This document shows, in pieces, positions 8,113 through 14,710 of a stretch of DNA of 19,897 nucleotides. This stretch comes from UBA11164 sp034376725 (GTDB lineage Bacteria > Pseudomonadota > Gammaproteobacteria > Xanthomonadales > Xanthomonadaceae), in contig JAXMJH010000118.1 in assembly GCA_034376725.1 (NCBI GenBank), forward strand, positions 1-19,897, written 5' to 3'. Under the pieces are notes generated by a model that saw nothing but the letters and a program-made list of their open reading frames with translations, was not told where the DNA came from and ran no database searches. The number at the start of each line of letters is the position of its first letter. The first letter of the stretch is position 1. The position numbers were made by a program, and so were the translations under genes.

Positions 8113-9174
8113 GTGATCGACAGACCCACCGAACTGCTGCGCATCGAGGGGTTGTGCTGCGACTACGGTGGCCAGCCCGCCGTGGTCGGAGTGAGCCTGA
8201 CGCTGGGCATCGGCCAGCTCGGCTGCCTGCTCGGCCCCAGCGGCTGCGGAAAGACCACCCTGCTGCGCGCCGTGGCGGGTTTCCACCAACCCTCACGGGG
8301 ACAGATTCTGCTGCGCGGCATCGATGTCACGCGCTTGCCGCCGGAGCAGCGGCGGATCGGCTTCGTGTTTCAGGACCTGGCGCTGTTTCCGCACCTGACC
8401 GTTGCCGGCAACGTGGCCTTCGGCCTGCGCAAGCTCAGCCGGGCCGAGCGCGCCGCGCGCGTCGCCGATACGCTGGCGCCGCTGGGCCTGTCGGCGTTCG
8501 CCGAACGCTATCCGCACGAACTGTCCGGCGGCCAGCAGCAGCGGGTCGCGCTGGCGCGCTCGCTGGCGCCGCGCCCCGACCTGCTGTTGCTCGACGAACC
8601 CTTTTCCAGCCTGGACGCCGACCTGCGCGGCAGCCTGCGCGATGAGCTGCGGCGGGTTCTGAACCAGCTCGGCATCGCAGCACTGCTGGTCACCCACGAT
8701 CAGGAGGAAGCCTTCAGCTTCGGCGATCGGGTGGGCGTGATGCGCGACGGCGAATTACTGCAGTGGGATTCGGGCTTCGATGTCTATCACCGGCCGGCCG
8801 ATCCGTTCGTCGCCCGGTTCGTGGGTGAGGGGCGATTTCTCGACGGCACCGTGGTCGACGCTCGTCAGGTCGACACGGCGCTGGGTAGGCTGACCAGCTC
8901 GAGCCAGCTGGACTTCGCGCCCGGCACCCGCGTGCGGGTACTGCTCAGACCCGATGACCTGCGCTCCTGCGTCGGCCATGGGTTCAGCGTGGAAGTCACC
9001 AACGCGAGTTTCCGTGGCGCCGAACACCTGTACACCCTAAAGCTGAGCAATGGCGAGAGCGCCTACGCCCTGCTGCCCAGTCATCAGCGGTTCGAGCCCG
9101 GCCAGCGGATGAACGTGTGCACGGATATCGAACACGTCGTGGTGTTTCCCGGCGAAGCCCGACAAGCCCGATAG
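8113..9174 (+). CDS. ABC transporter ATPase, ferric-iron (FbpC-like)
   Basis: A 353-residue ATP-binding subunit. Motifs in order: Walker A GPSGCGKT (41-48), Q-loop FQDLALFP starting at Q87, signature LSGGQQQ (137-143), Walker B LLLLDEP (157-163), D-loop SSLDADLR and switch THD (194-196). A C-terminal regulatory part (about 235-353), with RVRVLLRPDDLR, resembles the TOBE-like domain of FbpC/PotA-type importers. The segment GEGRFLDGTVVD and the overall length favour the FbpC ferric-iron group over spermidine or maltose groups, but substrate calls from ATPases are uncertain. The start is a GTG with a poor ribosome site, 21 bases after sodB, suggesting co-transcription. No permease or periplasmic binding protein gene is adjacent, so partners must be encoded elsewhere. 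It converges tail-to-tail with purK across only 18 bases. Confidence 0.85.
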   Translation: MIDRPTELLRIEGLCCDYGGQPAVVGVSLTLGIGQLGCLLGPSGCGKTTLLRAVAGFHQPSRGQILLRGIDVTRLPPEQRRIGFVFQDLALFPHLTVAGNVAFGLRKLSRAERAARVADTLAPLGLSAFAERYPHELSGGQQQRVALARSLAPRPDLLLLDEPFSSLDADLRGSLRDELRRVLNQLGIAALLVTHDQEEAFSFGDRVGVMRDGELLQWDSGFDVYHRPADPFVARFVGEGRFLDGTVVDARQVDTALGRLTSSSQLDFAPGTRVRVLLRPDDLRSCVGHGFSVEVTNASFRGAEHLYTLKLSNGESAYALLPSHQRFEPGQRMNVCTDIEHVVVFPGEARQAR

Positions 9175-9192
9175 TTCGGCGGTCGGCGCGCG

Positions 9193-10335
9193 TCAGCCGG
9201 CGAGGCGGGCGATCACCGGGGCGACCTGCGCCTGACGGCCCAGCGCGGCGGCCACGCGATCCAGCGCGGCACTGAGCGCTTCGGCCGACTCCGCCCTGAA
9301 CGTGGCATGGCCCACCTTGCGTCCTTCGCGGGCCTGCTTGCCGTAATCGTGCCAGTGCCCGCCCGGCTCCGACAGAACAGCGGCAGACTCCGGCAGCGCT
9401 CCGACCCAGTTGAGCATGCACGACACGCCGCGCGCCTGGGTCGAGCCCAACGGCAAGCCGAGCACTGCGCGCAGATGATTCTCGAACTGCGAGCACTCGG
9501 CACCTTCGATGGTCCAGTGCCCTGAGTTGTGGACCCTGGGCGCCATTTCGTTGGCCAGCAGCGCATCGCCGACCTGGAACAGCTCGAGCGCGAAAACCCC
9601 TACGTAGCCGAGGGTTTCGGCAATGCGGCTGGCATGCTCTACGGCCAGCCGAGCCAGCGCGTCGGTCACCGGCGCAGGTGCCAGGCTGGCCGACAGAATG
9701 CCGTCGACGTGCCAGTTCTCGGTGACCGGCCAGCACACGAACTCGCCCGCTTCGCTGCGCGCGGCGATGATCGACAGCTCGCGATCGAACGGCACCCACG
9801 ATTCCAGAATCAATCCGTGCTCATGGCCACCCAGTGCGTCCCAGCCCGCGGCGATATCTCCCGGTTCGCGCAGCCGGAACTGGCCTTTGCCGTCATAGCC
9901 CAGCCGGCGGGTCTTGAGCACCGCAGGCAAACCGATCTCGCCGGCCGCCGCCTCGAGTGCGTCACGGGTCGCAACTGCGGCGTAGGGCGCAACCGGAATA
10001 CCCAGCTCGCCGAATAATTGTTTTTCGGCCAGCCGGTCCTGCGCCAGTGCCAGCGCGCGCGGCGCCGGGAAAACCGGAACCTGCGACGCCAGCCAGCCTG
10101 CGCTGTCGGCCGGCACGTTCTCGAAATCGAAGGTTGCGACATCGATCCGCCCGGCGAATGCCGCCAGCGCGTCGAGATCGCGATAGTCGGCGGTCAGCTG
10201 CGGCACGAACTGTCCGGCACAGGCGTCGGCGGCGGTGTCAAGCACAAGAAAACGCAGCCCGAGCGGCGCGCCAGCCAGCGCCAGCATGCGCGCAAGCTGG
10301 CCACCGCCGAGGATTCCGACCGTGGTCGCGGTCAC
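9193..10335 (-). CDS. purK: N5-carboxyaminoimidazole ribonucleotide synthase
   Basis: A 380-residue ATP-grasp enzyme of de novo purine synthesis. It uses ATP and bicarbonate to convert AIR into N5-CAIR, the substrate of PurE. Visible features: an N-terminal GGGQLARMLALAG nucleotide-binding-like loop, TFDFENVPADS, the ATP-grasp segment LKTRRLGYDGKGQF, and RVHNSGHWTIEGAECSQFENHLRAVLGLPLG, a PurK signature. The length is normal. The GTG start at 10335 overlaps the purE stop (GTGA), so translation is coupled to purE. Confidence 0.96.
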   Translation of the reverse strand: MTATTVGILGGGQLARMLALAGAPLGLRFLVLDTAADACAGQFVPQLTADYRDLDALAAFAGRIDVATFDFENVPADSAGWLASQVPVFPAPRALALAQDRLAEKQLFGELGIPVAPYAAVATRDALEAAAGEIGLPAVLKTRRLGYDGKGQFRLREPGDIAAGWDALGGHEHGLILESWVPFDRELSIIAARSEAGEFVCWPVTENWHVDGILSASLAPAPVTDALARLAVEHASRIAETLGYVGVFALELFQVGDALLANEMAPRVHNSGHWTIEGAECSQFENHLRAVLGLPLGSTQARGVSCMLNWVGALPESAAVLSEPGGHWHDYGKQAREGRKVGHATFRAESAEALSAALDRVAAALGRQAQVAPVIARLAG

Positions 10336-10850
10336 GAGGAAGCCGGAATGCGCGGATCGGCATTGCCGAGCACCGCATCAGTCTGTTGCTCGCGGAAGCG
10401 CGCCAGCGCGGCGCGGATCTCAGGGTAGTCGCCGGCCAGCATCGCCGCAGCGAACAGGGCCGCGTTGGCCGCTCCGGCCGGCCCGATGGCGAAGGTGGCG
10501 ACCGGAATACCGGCCGGCATCTGGACGATCGACAGCAGCGAATCGAGGCCACTGAGCGCCTTGGACTGAACCGGGACACCGAGCACCGGGACCAGCGTCT
10601 TGGCAGCCAGCATGCCGGGCAAATGCGCCGCGCCGCCGGCGCCGGCGATGATTGCGCGCAACCCGCGATCCTGCGCAGTCTCGGCATAGGCGAACAACCG
10701 ATCCGGCGTGCGGTGCGCCGAAACCACCTGCACCTCATGCCCTATGCCCAGGCTTTCCAGTCGCTCAGCTGCCGAACGCAGGGTTTCCCAATCGGAACGG
10801 GAACCCATTACCAGCCCGATCAGACACTTGTCGCGTGAGTGGACGCTCAT
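10332..10850 (-). CDS. purE: N5-CAIR mutase (PurE, class I)
   Basis: A 172-residue enzyme that moves the carboxyl group of N5-CAIR to C4, giving CAIR. Typical blocks: GLVMGSRSDWETL at the N-terminus, VVSAHRTPDR with the catalytic His region, and IIAGAGGAAHLPGM. The ATG at 10850 is chosen because it leaves the normal short N-terminus before the conserved GSRSD. The frame continues upstream to 10940, but that extension has no family support and would overlap the divergent gene. Cytoplasmic; first gene of purE-purK. Confidence 0.95.
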   Translation of the reverse strand: MSVHSRDKCLIGLVMGSRSDWETLRSAAERLESLGIGHEVQVVSAHRTPDRLFAYAETAQDRGLRAIIAGAGGAAHLPGMLAAKTLVPVLGVPVQSKALSGLDSLLSIVQMPAGIPVATFAIGPAGAANAALFAAAMLAGDYPEIRAALARFREQQTDAVLGNADPRIPASS

Positions 10851-10874
10851 GACGAGTTTCTGCGTTAAAACATT

Positions 10875-10903
10875 ATTGTAAGCGCTAGCCATGCCTGAGA
10901 GAA
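10875..10903 (-). promoter_or_regulatory. candidate purE promoter
   Basis: On the minus strand TACAAT (10875-10880; five of six) is preceded at 17 bases by TTCTCT (10898-10903; three of six). It lies in the AT-rich divergent gap 25 bases before the purE ATG. I see no PurR-type palindrome. Confidence 0.4.
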
Positions 10904-10922
10904 TCACCACACACACTTGAAC

Positions 10923-11198
10923 ATGCCGGCCGTGGATCAACGCCTCCTGGACATTCTTTGTTGCCCCGCGACCCGACAGCCGCTGACCTTAGCCAGCGAA
11001 CGCGATCTGGACGCCATCAATGCTGCGATCCGAACCGGATCGGCCAGCACGGTTGCGGATGCGTCCGCACCGACCCGGATCGAGGCCGCACTGGTCACCC
11101 GTGACCGCAGACTGATTTATCCGATCGAAGACGGCATACCCGTCCTGCTGCCGGAACGGGCGATATCCGCCAACTCGATCACGGACTTCCCCGCATGA
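10923..11198 (+). CDS. Trm112/YcaR-like small protein
   Basis: A 91-residue protein related to the Trm112/YcaR family, whose eukaryotic members activate methyltransferases and whose bacterial members (E. coli YcaR, 60 residues) have poorly defined roles. The start RLLDILCCPATRQPL and the end RRLIYPIEDGIPVLLPE match the two conserved ends of the family. It differs from YcaR in two ways. The zinc-type CPxC pair is reduced (CCPAT, with no second Cys and no Cys later in the protein). It also carries an insertion of about 30 residues in the middle (AINAAIRTGSASTV...). The ATG at 10923 is preferred; a TTG two codons earlier is possible. It is divergent from purE and is the first of four plus-strand genes. 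Confidence 0.72.
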   Translation: MPAVDQRLLDILCCPATRQPLTLASERDLDAINAAIRTGSASTVADASAPTRIEAALVTRDRRLIYPIEDGIPVLLPERAISANSITDFPA

Positions 11199-11271
11199 GA
11201 AACGCTAGGCTGGCCACTTCCGCCAGGGCATCCGCCCCCAGGCGGAGGTCTCCGAGCGCCGGCGAACCGTC

Positions 11272-13470
11272 ATGACTGGAACCGCGCACGAGCACAATCC
11301 GATCCGCGCCCGTCTGCTGTATGCAGAACTGGCCAACTCACTTCGCAGCAGCCTGAAGGGCGCGCTTGAGGCGCTGTTCGAATCAGTCGACGACAGCCTG
11401 TTCGACCTCACCGAGCGCAGTCAGGACGGCGAATCGCAACACGCCTATTTCGTCGGCATGCGCGAATGCCGCAAGCACAAGGAAGCAGCGATTGGCGCAT
11501 TCCTGGCCGCCATCGGCGAGGACATGCCGGAGACGTTCGCGTCTGAGATCAAGCCGGACGATCTCACCCTGCTCAGCCACGACCGTCTGGAACAACATCT
11601 CGCGATCACCGGCATGTCGGCCCGCTGCAACCAGCAACTGGCTGCGGTGCTAGATCCGCTGACGCTGTCGGTTGCCGCACTGTCCAAATGGCCGAATCCC
11701 TCGATCAATTCCAATCCGTTCGGCCCAAACCAGTTGTCGCTGCACTTTGAAGCGGCAATCGAGGACATCCCAGTATCGCTGGAAGTCCGCTTGATTCTGT
11801 TCAAATTATTCGATCGTCTGGTGCTCTCGCGGCTTGAACCCGTCTATCAGGGGCTGCTCGATCAGCTTTCCGCTGCCGGCATCAGCCCGCTGGCAATACC
11901 TGATGCGGACCCAGCACCGGCGCCGAAGAAGGTCGAGGCTCCGCCGGCGTCCGATGGCCACACTCCACCGGACGACGGCGCGCGGACTTCGAGCACCGGC
12001 GAAGGCCCGGCCGCCACCGGAGAAGACGTGCTCCTCGAGCTTTTGCTCGGCCTGGTCGCGATGCGCGGCGACACCGCGACCGACGAGGCGAAGACGCCGG
12101 TCGGCGGGGCGCGCGCCGGCCGCGCGCCACCGACCAACGCCGGCAGCATGCCGCCGCTTCCTCTGGTGAAAGCAATCGAAAGAGCGGCGCGCCGGATTGC
12201 TGAAGGCGGGAAATTGCCACCGCCACGCCAGTTCGCTGCCCAGCTTCTGGCTGAAGCGCGCTATGCCGGTGAGAATCAGGCAGCCGACCCGACCCAGGCG
12301 GCCACCGTCGATCTGGTCGGGCGGCTTTTCGACGTGGTGCTTCAGGACGCGCGGGTCGCCAAGCCCATGCAGCCGGTGCTGCACCGCATGCAGGCCCCAC
12401 TGACCCGGGCTGCGCTGCACGATCCCCGGTGCCTGTCCGACCCGCAGAACCCGCTGCACCGGGCCCTCGACATGCTGGCCGACGTATCGCTGGGCTGGTG
12501 CCGCAGCGCGGATCCCGAGGAGCGACAGCTCAAGCAGATCATGGAATCGGTCGATGCCATCGCTGCGGCTCCAGGAACCGCCGAACTGGCGAGCAGCATC
12601 GCTGTCCTGACGCAATTTCTCGAGAAGCAGCAGCGCCGGGCCGAGGTCGCAGAACAGCGCGTGATCGACACGGCCAGCGGCCGCGAACGACTGGCCTATG
12701 CCCGCCAGAAGGTGCACCAGACGCTGTACGGAAAACTCGCGCAGGCGCCGGTATCGACGTGGCTGCGCAATCTTCTGACCCGGCCCTGGAGCAACTATCT
12801 GGTGCTGTTGTGGTTGCGTAACGGCGAGCAGTCGAGCACCTACACCGAAGCCGTGAACTTCGTCGACACGCTGCTGTGGTGCGCCAACACCAGCGCCAAC
12901 CATATCGAAAGGCTGCGCATGCGCGCGATGCTCCCGGTCCTGGAAACCCAGCTCCGCACCGGCCTGGCGACCGTGGCCTATCACGACAAGGAGATCGCTC
13001 AGCTGATCGACGAACTGCGGGAGTTCTTCGCATTTCGCCTCGGCGAGAGTCCTGAGCCGGCGTTTCTGGAGATGGAACCACCGGACAAGACGAGCCCCGG
13101 ATCGGTCAACGATGAGGCCAGGGTCGACGAAGACCAGCCGCAACCCGGCGACCTGGACCCGGCATTGATTGGCCGCATCGGGAAGGCCGAACCGGGCACC
13201 TGGTTCGAGTTCGGCCCGGTCGGGTCGAACCAGGCCGAACGTGCGAAGCTGTCCTGGGTCAGTCCCTATTCGGGTCGCTACCTTTTCGTCAATCGCAACG
13301 GCATGCGGGTAGCCGACCGTCGGCCCGATGAGATCGTCAGGGACCTGGAACAGGATCTGGCGCGCATTCTGGAAAGCGCAAATCTGCTGCAAGGCGCGCT
13401 CGACCAGATACTAAGTCAGCTCCGCGACCAGATGGGCGGCGCCGTTCGAGGCCGGGGGCGGGCCAGTTGA
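11272..13470 (+). CDS. DUF1631 family protein
   Basis: A 732-residue protein recognisable as DUF1631, a gammaproteobacterial family of unknown function sometimes mislabelled thymidine phosphorylase. The N-terminal part (1-200) is helical and charged. A Pro/Ala/Gly-rich linker spans roughly 205-300 (DADPAPAPKKVEAPPAS, GGARAGRAPP). A second helical block follows, and a C-terminal compact region (about 640-700, with GTWFEFGP, KLSWVSPYSGRYLFVNRNG) has the look of a small beta-barrel, after which comes a helix. No signal peptide or membrane segment. It lies 22 bases upstream of nadC; I recall the same neighbourhood in Pseudomonas aeruginosa (PA4523 beside nadC and ampD). The beta-barrel is reminiscent of PilZ domains but I do not see the RxxxR or (D/N)xSxxG c-di-GMP motifs, so ligand binding is not claimed. 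The ribosome site is weak. Confidence 0.8.
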   Translation: MTGTAHEHNPIRARLLYAELANSLRSSLKGALEALFESVDDSLFDLTERSQDGESQHAYFVGMRECRKHKEAAIGAFLAAIGEDMPETFASEIKPDDLTLLSHDRLEQHLAITGMSARCNQQLAAVLDPLTLSVAALSKWPNPSINSNPFGPNQLSLHFEAAIEDIPVSLEVRLILFKLFDRLVLSRLEPVYQGLLDQLSAAGISPLAIPDADPAPAPKKVEAPPASDGHTPPDDGARTSSTGEGPAATGEDVLLELLLGLVAMRGDTATDEAKTPVGGARAGRAPPTNAGSMPPLPLVKAIERAARRIAEGGKLPPPRQFAAQLLAEARYAGENQAADPTQAATVDLVGRLFDVVLQDARVAKPMQPVLHRMQAPLTRAALHDPRCLSDPQNPLHRALDMLADVSLGWCRSADPEERQLKQIMESVDAIAAAPGTAELASSIAVLTQFLEKQQRRAEVAEQRVIDTASGRERLAYARQKVHQTLYGKLAQAPVSTWLRNLLTRPWSNYLVLLWLRNGEQSSTYTEAVNFVDTLLWCANTSANHIERLRMRAMLPVLETQLRTGLATVAYHDKEIAQLIDELREFFAFRLGESPEPAFLEMEPPDKTSPGSVNDEARVDEDQPQPGDLDPALIGRIGKAEPGTWFEFGPVGSNQAERAKLSWVSPYSGRYLFVNRNGMRVADRRPDEIVRDLEQDLARILESANLLQGALDQILSQLRDQMGGAVRGRGRAS

Positions 13471-13492
13471 GTCGCAACTTCTGCGCTTTCGC

Positions 13493-14365
13493 ATGACTCA
13501 CCCGATGAATTCCACCGACGCCACCGGCCCGGGCCCGGTCGATCTATCCAAAGTCGCCGCCGACGTGGCCCGTGCGCTGGCCGAGGATGTGGGCGACGGC
13601 GACGCCTCGTCGAGCCTTGCCGAACAGCGACCCGCAGTTGCCCAACTGTGGTCCAAGGATCGCGGCATCATCGCGGGCTGTCCCTGGTTCGAAGCCTGCT
13701 TTCGCGCCTTGGACCCGCAGACGCGGTTCGACTGGAAGGTGACTGAAGGCCAGTCCATTCAGCCCGGACAGCTCCTGTGCCGTATTTACGGTCAATCGCG
13801 GGCCTTGTTGAGCGCCGAGCGCAGCGCGTTGAACTTTCTGCAGGCGCTCTCCGGTACCGCCTCGCGCACGGCCCGCTATGTCGCGGCAGTGGCCGGCACC
13901 GGGGTACGGATTCTCGACACCCGGAAAACCCTCCCCGGACTGCGCTACGCGCAGAAGTACGCCGTTCGCGTCGGTGGCGGAGAAAATCACCGGATGGGCC
14001 TGTTCGACGCGGTGATGATCAAGGAAAACCACATCCAGGCGCTCGGCTCGATCGCCAACGCTGTGAGTCGCGCGCGCGAGGCCTACCCTTCTCTGCCGCT
14101 GATCGTGGAAGTGGAAACGCTCGACGAACTGGTCCAGGCCCTGGCGGCCGGCCCCGATCGCATTCTCATCGACGACTTCAGCCCCGATCAGATGCGCGCG
14201 GCGGTCGAGATGAGCGCGGGGCGGATACCGCTGGAAGTATCCGGCGGCATCGACCTGGAAACGCTGCGCGCGGTCGCCGAAACCGGCGTTGATTGCATTT
14301 CCGTCGGCGCGTTGACCAAGCACGTGCAGGCGATCGACTTTTCGCTCCGTTTCGAGGCTGCCTGA
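13493..14365 (+). CDS. nadC: quinolinate phosphoribosyltransferase (decarboxylating)
   Basis: A 290-residue enzyme of NAD synthesis that joins quinolinate and PRPP to give nicotinate mononucleotide, carbon dioxide and pyrophosphate. Conserved blocks: EDVGDGD near the N-terminus, SAERSALNFLQALSGTA, the phosphate-binding DTRKTLPGLR (142-151), GGGENHRMGLFDAVMIKENH, then LIVEVETLDE and the C-terminal LEVSGGI barrel strand with SVGALTKH. The length matches E. coli NadC (297). ATG 13493 is used; ATG 13505 is an equally possible start. nadA and nadB are not in the window. Confidence 0.96.
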   Translation: MTHPMNSTDATGPGPVDLSKVAADVARALAEDVGDGDASSSLAEQRPAVAQLWSKDRGIIAGCPWFEACFRALDPQTRFDWKVTEGQSIQPGQLLCRIYGQSRALLSAERSALNFLQALSGTASRTARYVAAVAGTGVRILDTRKTLPGLRYAQKYAVRVGGGENHRMGLFDAVMIKENHIQALGSIANAVSRAREAYPSLPLIVEVETLDELVQALAAGPDRILIDDFSPDQMRAAVEMSAGRIPLEVSGGIDLETLRAVAETGVDCISVGALTKHVQAIDFSLRFEAA

Positions 14366-14366
14366 G

Positions 14367-14666
14367 GTGCTGGAGATATTGCTGCTGCTGTGGATTGTCG
14401 CCGGCGCCGGCTGGTTCTGGTCGTCGAGCCAGGTCGCCAACGAAGCAGCGCGCGGGTTTGGCCGCTCGGCCTGCGAATCCGCCGGTGTCCAGTGGCTCGA
14501 CCAGAGCGTGCAGTTGATTGCCATGCGCCTGCGCCGACGACCCGATGGCTGGTTGGCCATCGAGCGCGAGTATCGGTTCGACTACAGCAGAGATGGCGAA
14601 ACCCGTCAAAGCGGGCGGGTCACCCTACTCGGCCGGCGCCTGCAGGCGCTCAGCGGCCCGGCCTGA
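14367..14666 (+). CDS. DUF3301 small membrane protein
   Basis: A 99-residue protein with one N-terminal transmembrane helix (MLEILLLLWIVAGAGWFW) followed by a basic cytoplasmic-type domain (MRLRRRPDGWLAIEREYRFDYS). This matches DUF3301, a family of unknown function in gammaproteobacteria. It starts at a GTG one base after the nadC stop and has GAGG nine bases upstream inside nadC, so it is translated as part of the same operon. It converges with the sensor gene, and no clear terminator is visible in the 44-base gap. A perfect 14-bp palindrome (14636-14649) lies within the coding region. Confidence 0.8.
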   Translation: MLEILLLLWIVAGAGWFWSSSQVANEAARGFGRSACESAGVQWLDQSVQLIAMRLRRRPDGWLAIEREYRFDYSRDGETRQSGRVTLLGRRLQALSGPA

Positions 14667-14710
14667 GCCCGCGCTTTGACTTCTATACGGCCACTCCGCC
14701 AGTCGAAAAT

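Noticed and set aside
7486..8289. Minus-strand frame opposite sodB
   Set aside because: sodB has all metal ligands and a good ribosome site; the opposite frame has no family features.
10851..10940. N-terminal extension of purE
   Set aside because: It adds about 30 residues with no family support, contains the likely promoter, and overlaps the start of the divergent gene.
11806..13392. A 528-codon minus-strand frame opposite the DUF1631 gene
   Set aside because: No motifs and skewed composition; the plus-strand protein is the recognisable one.
14636..14649. Perfect 14-bp palindrome as an operator
   Set aside because: It lies inside the DUF3301 coding region and is all G/C apart from its centre; likely chance.
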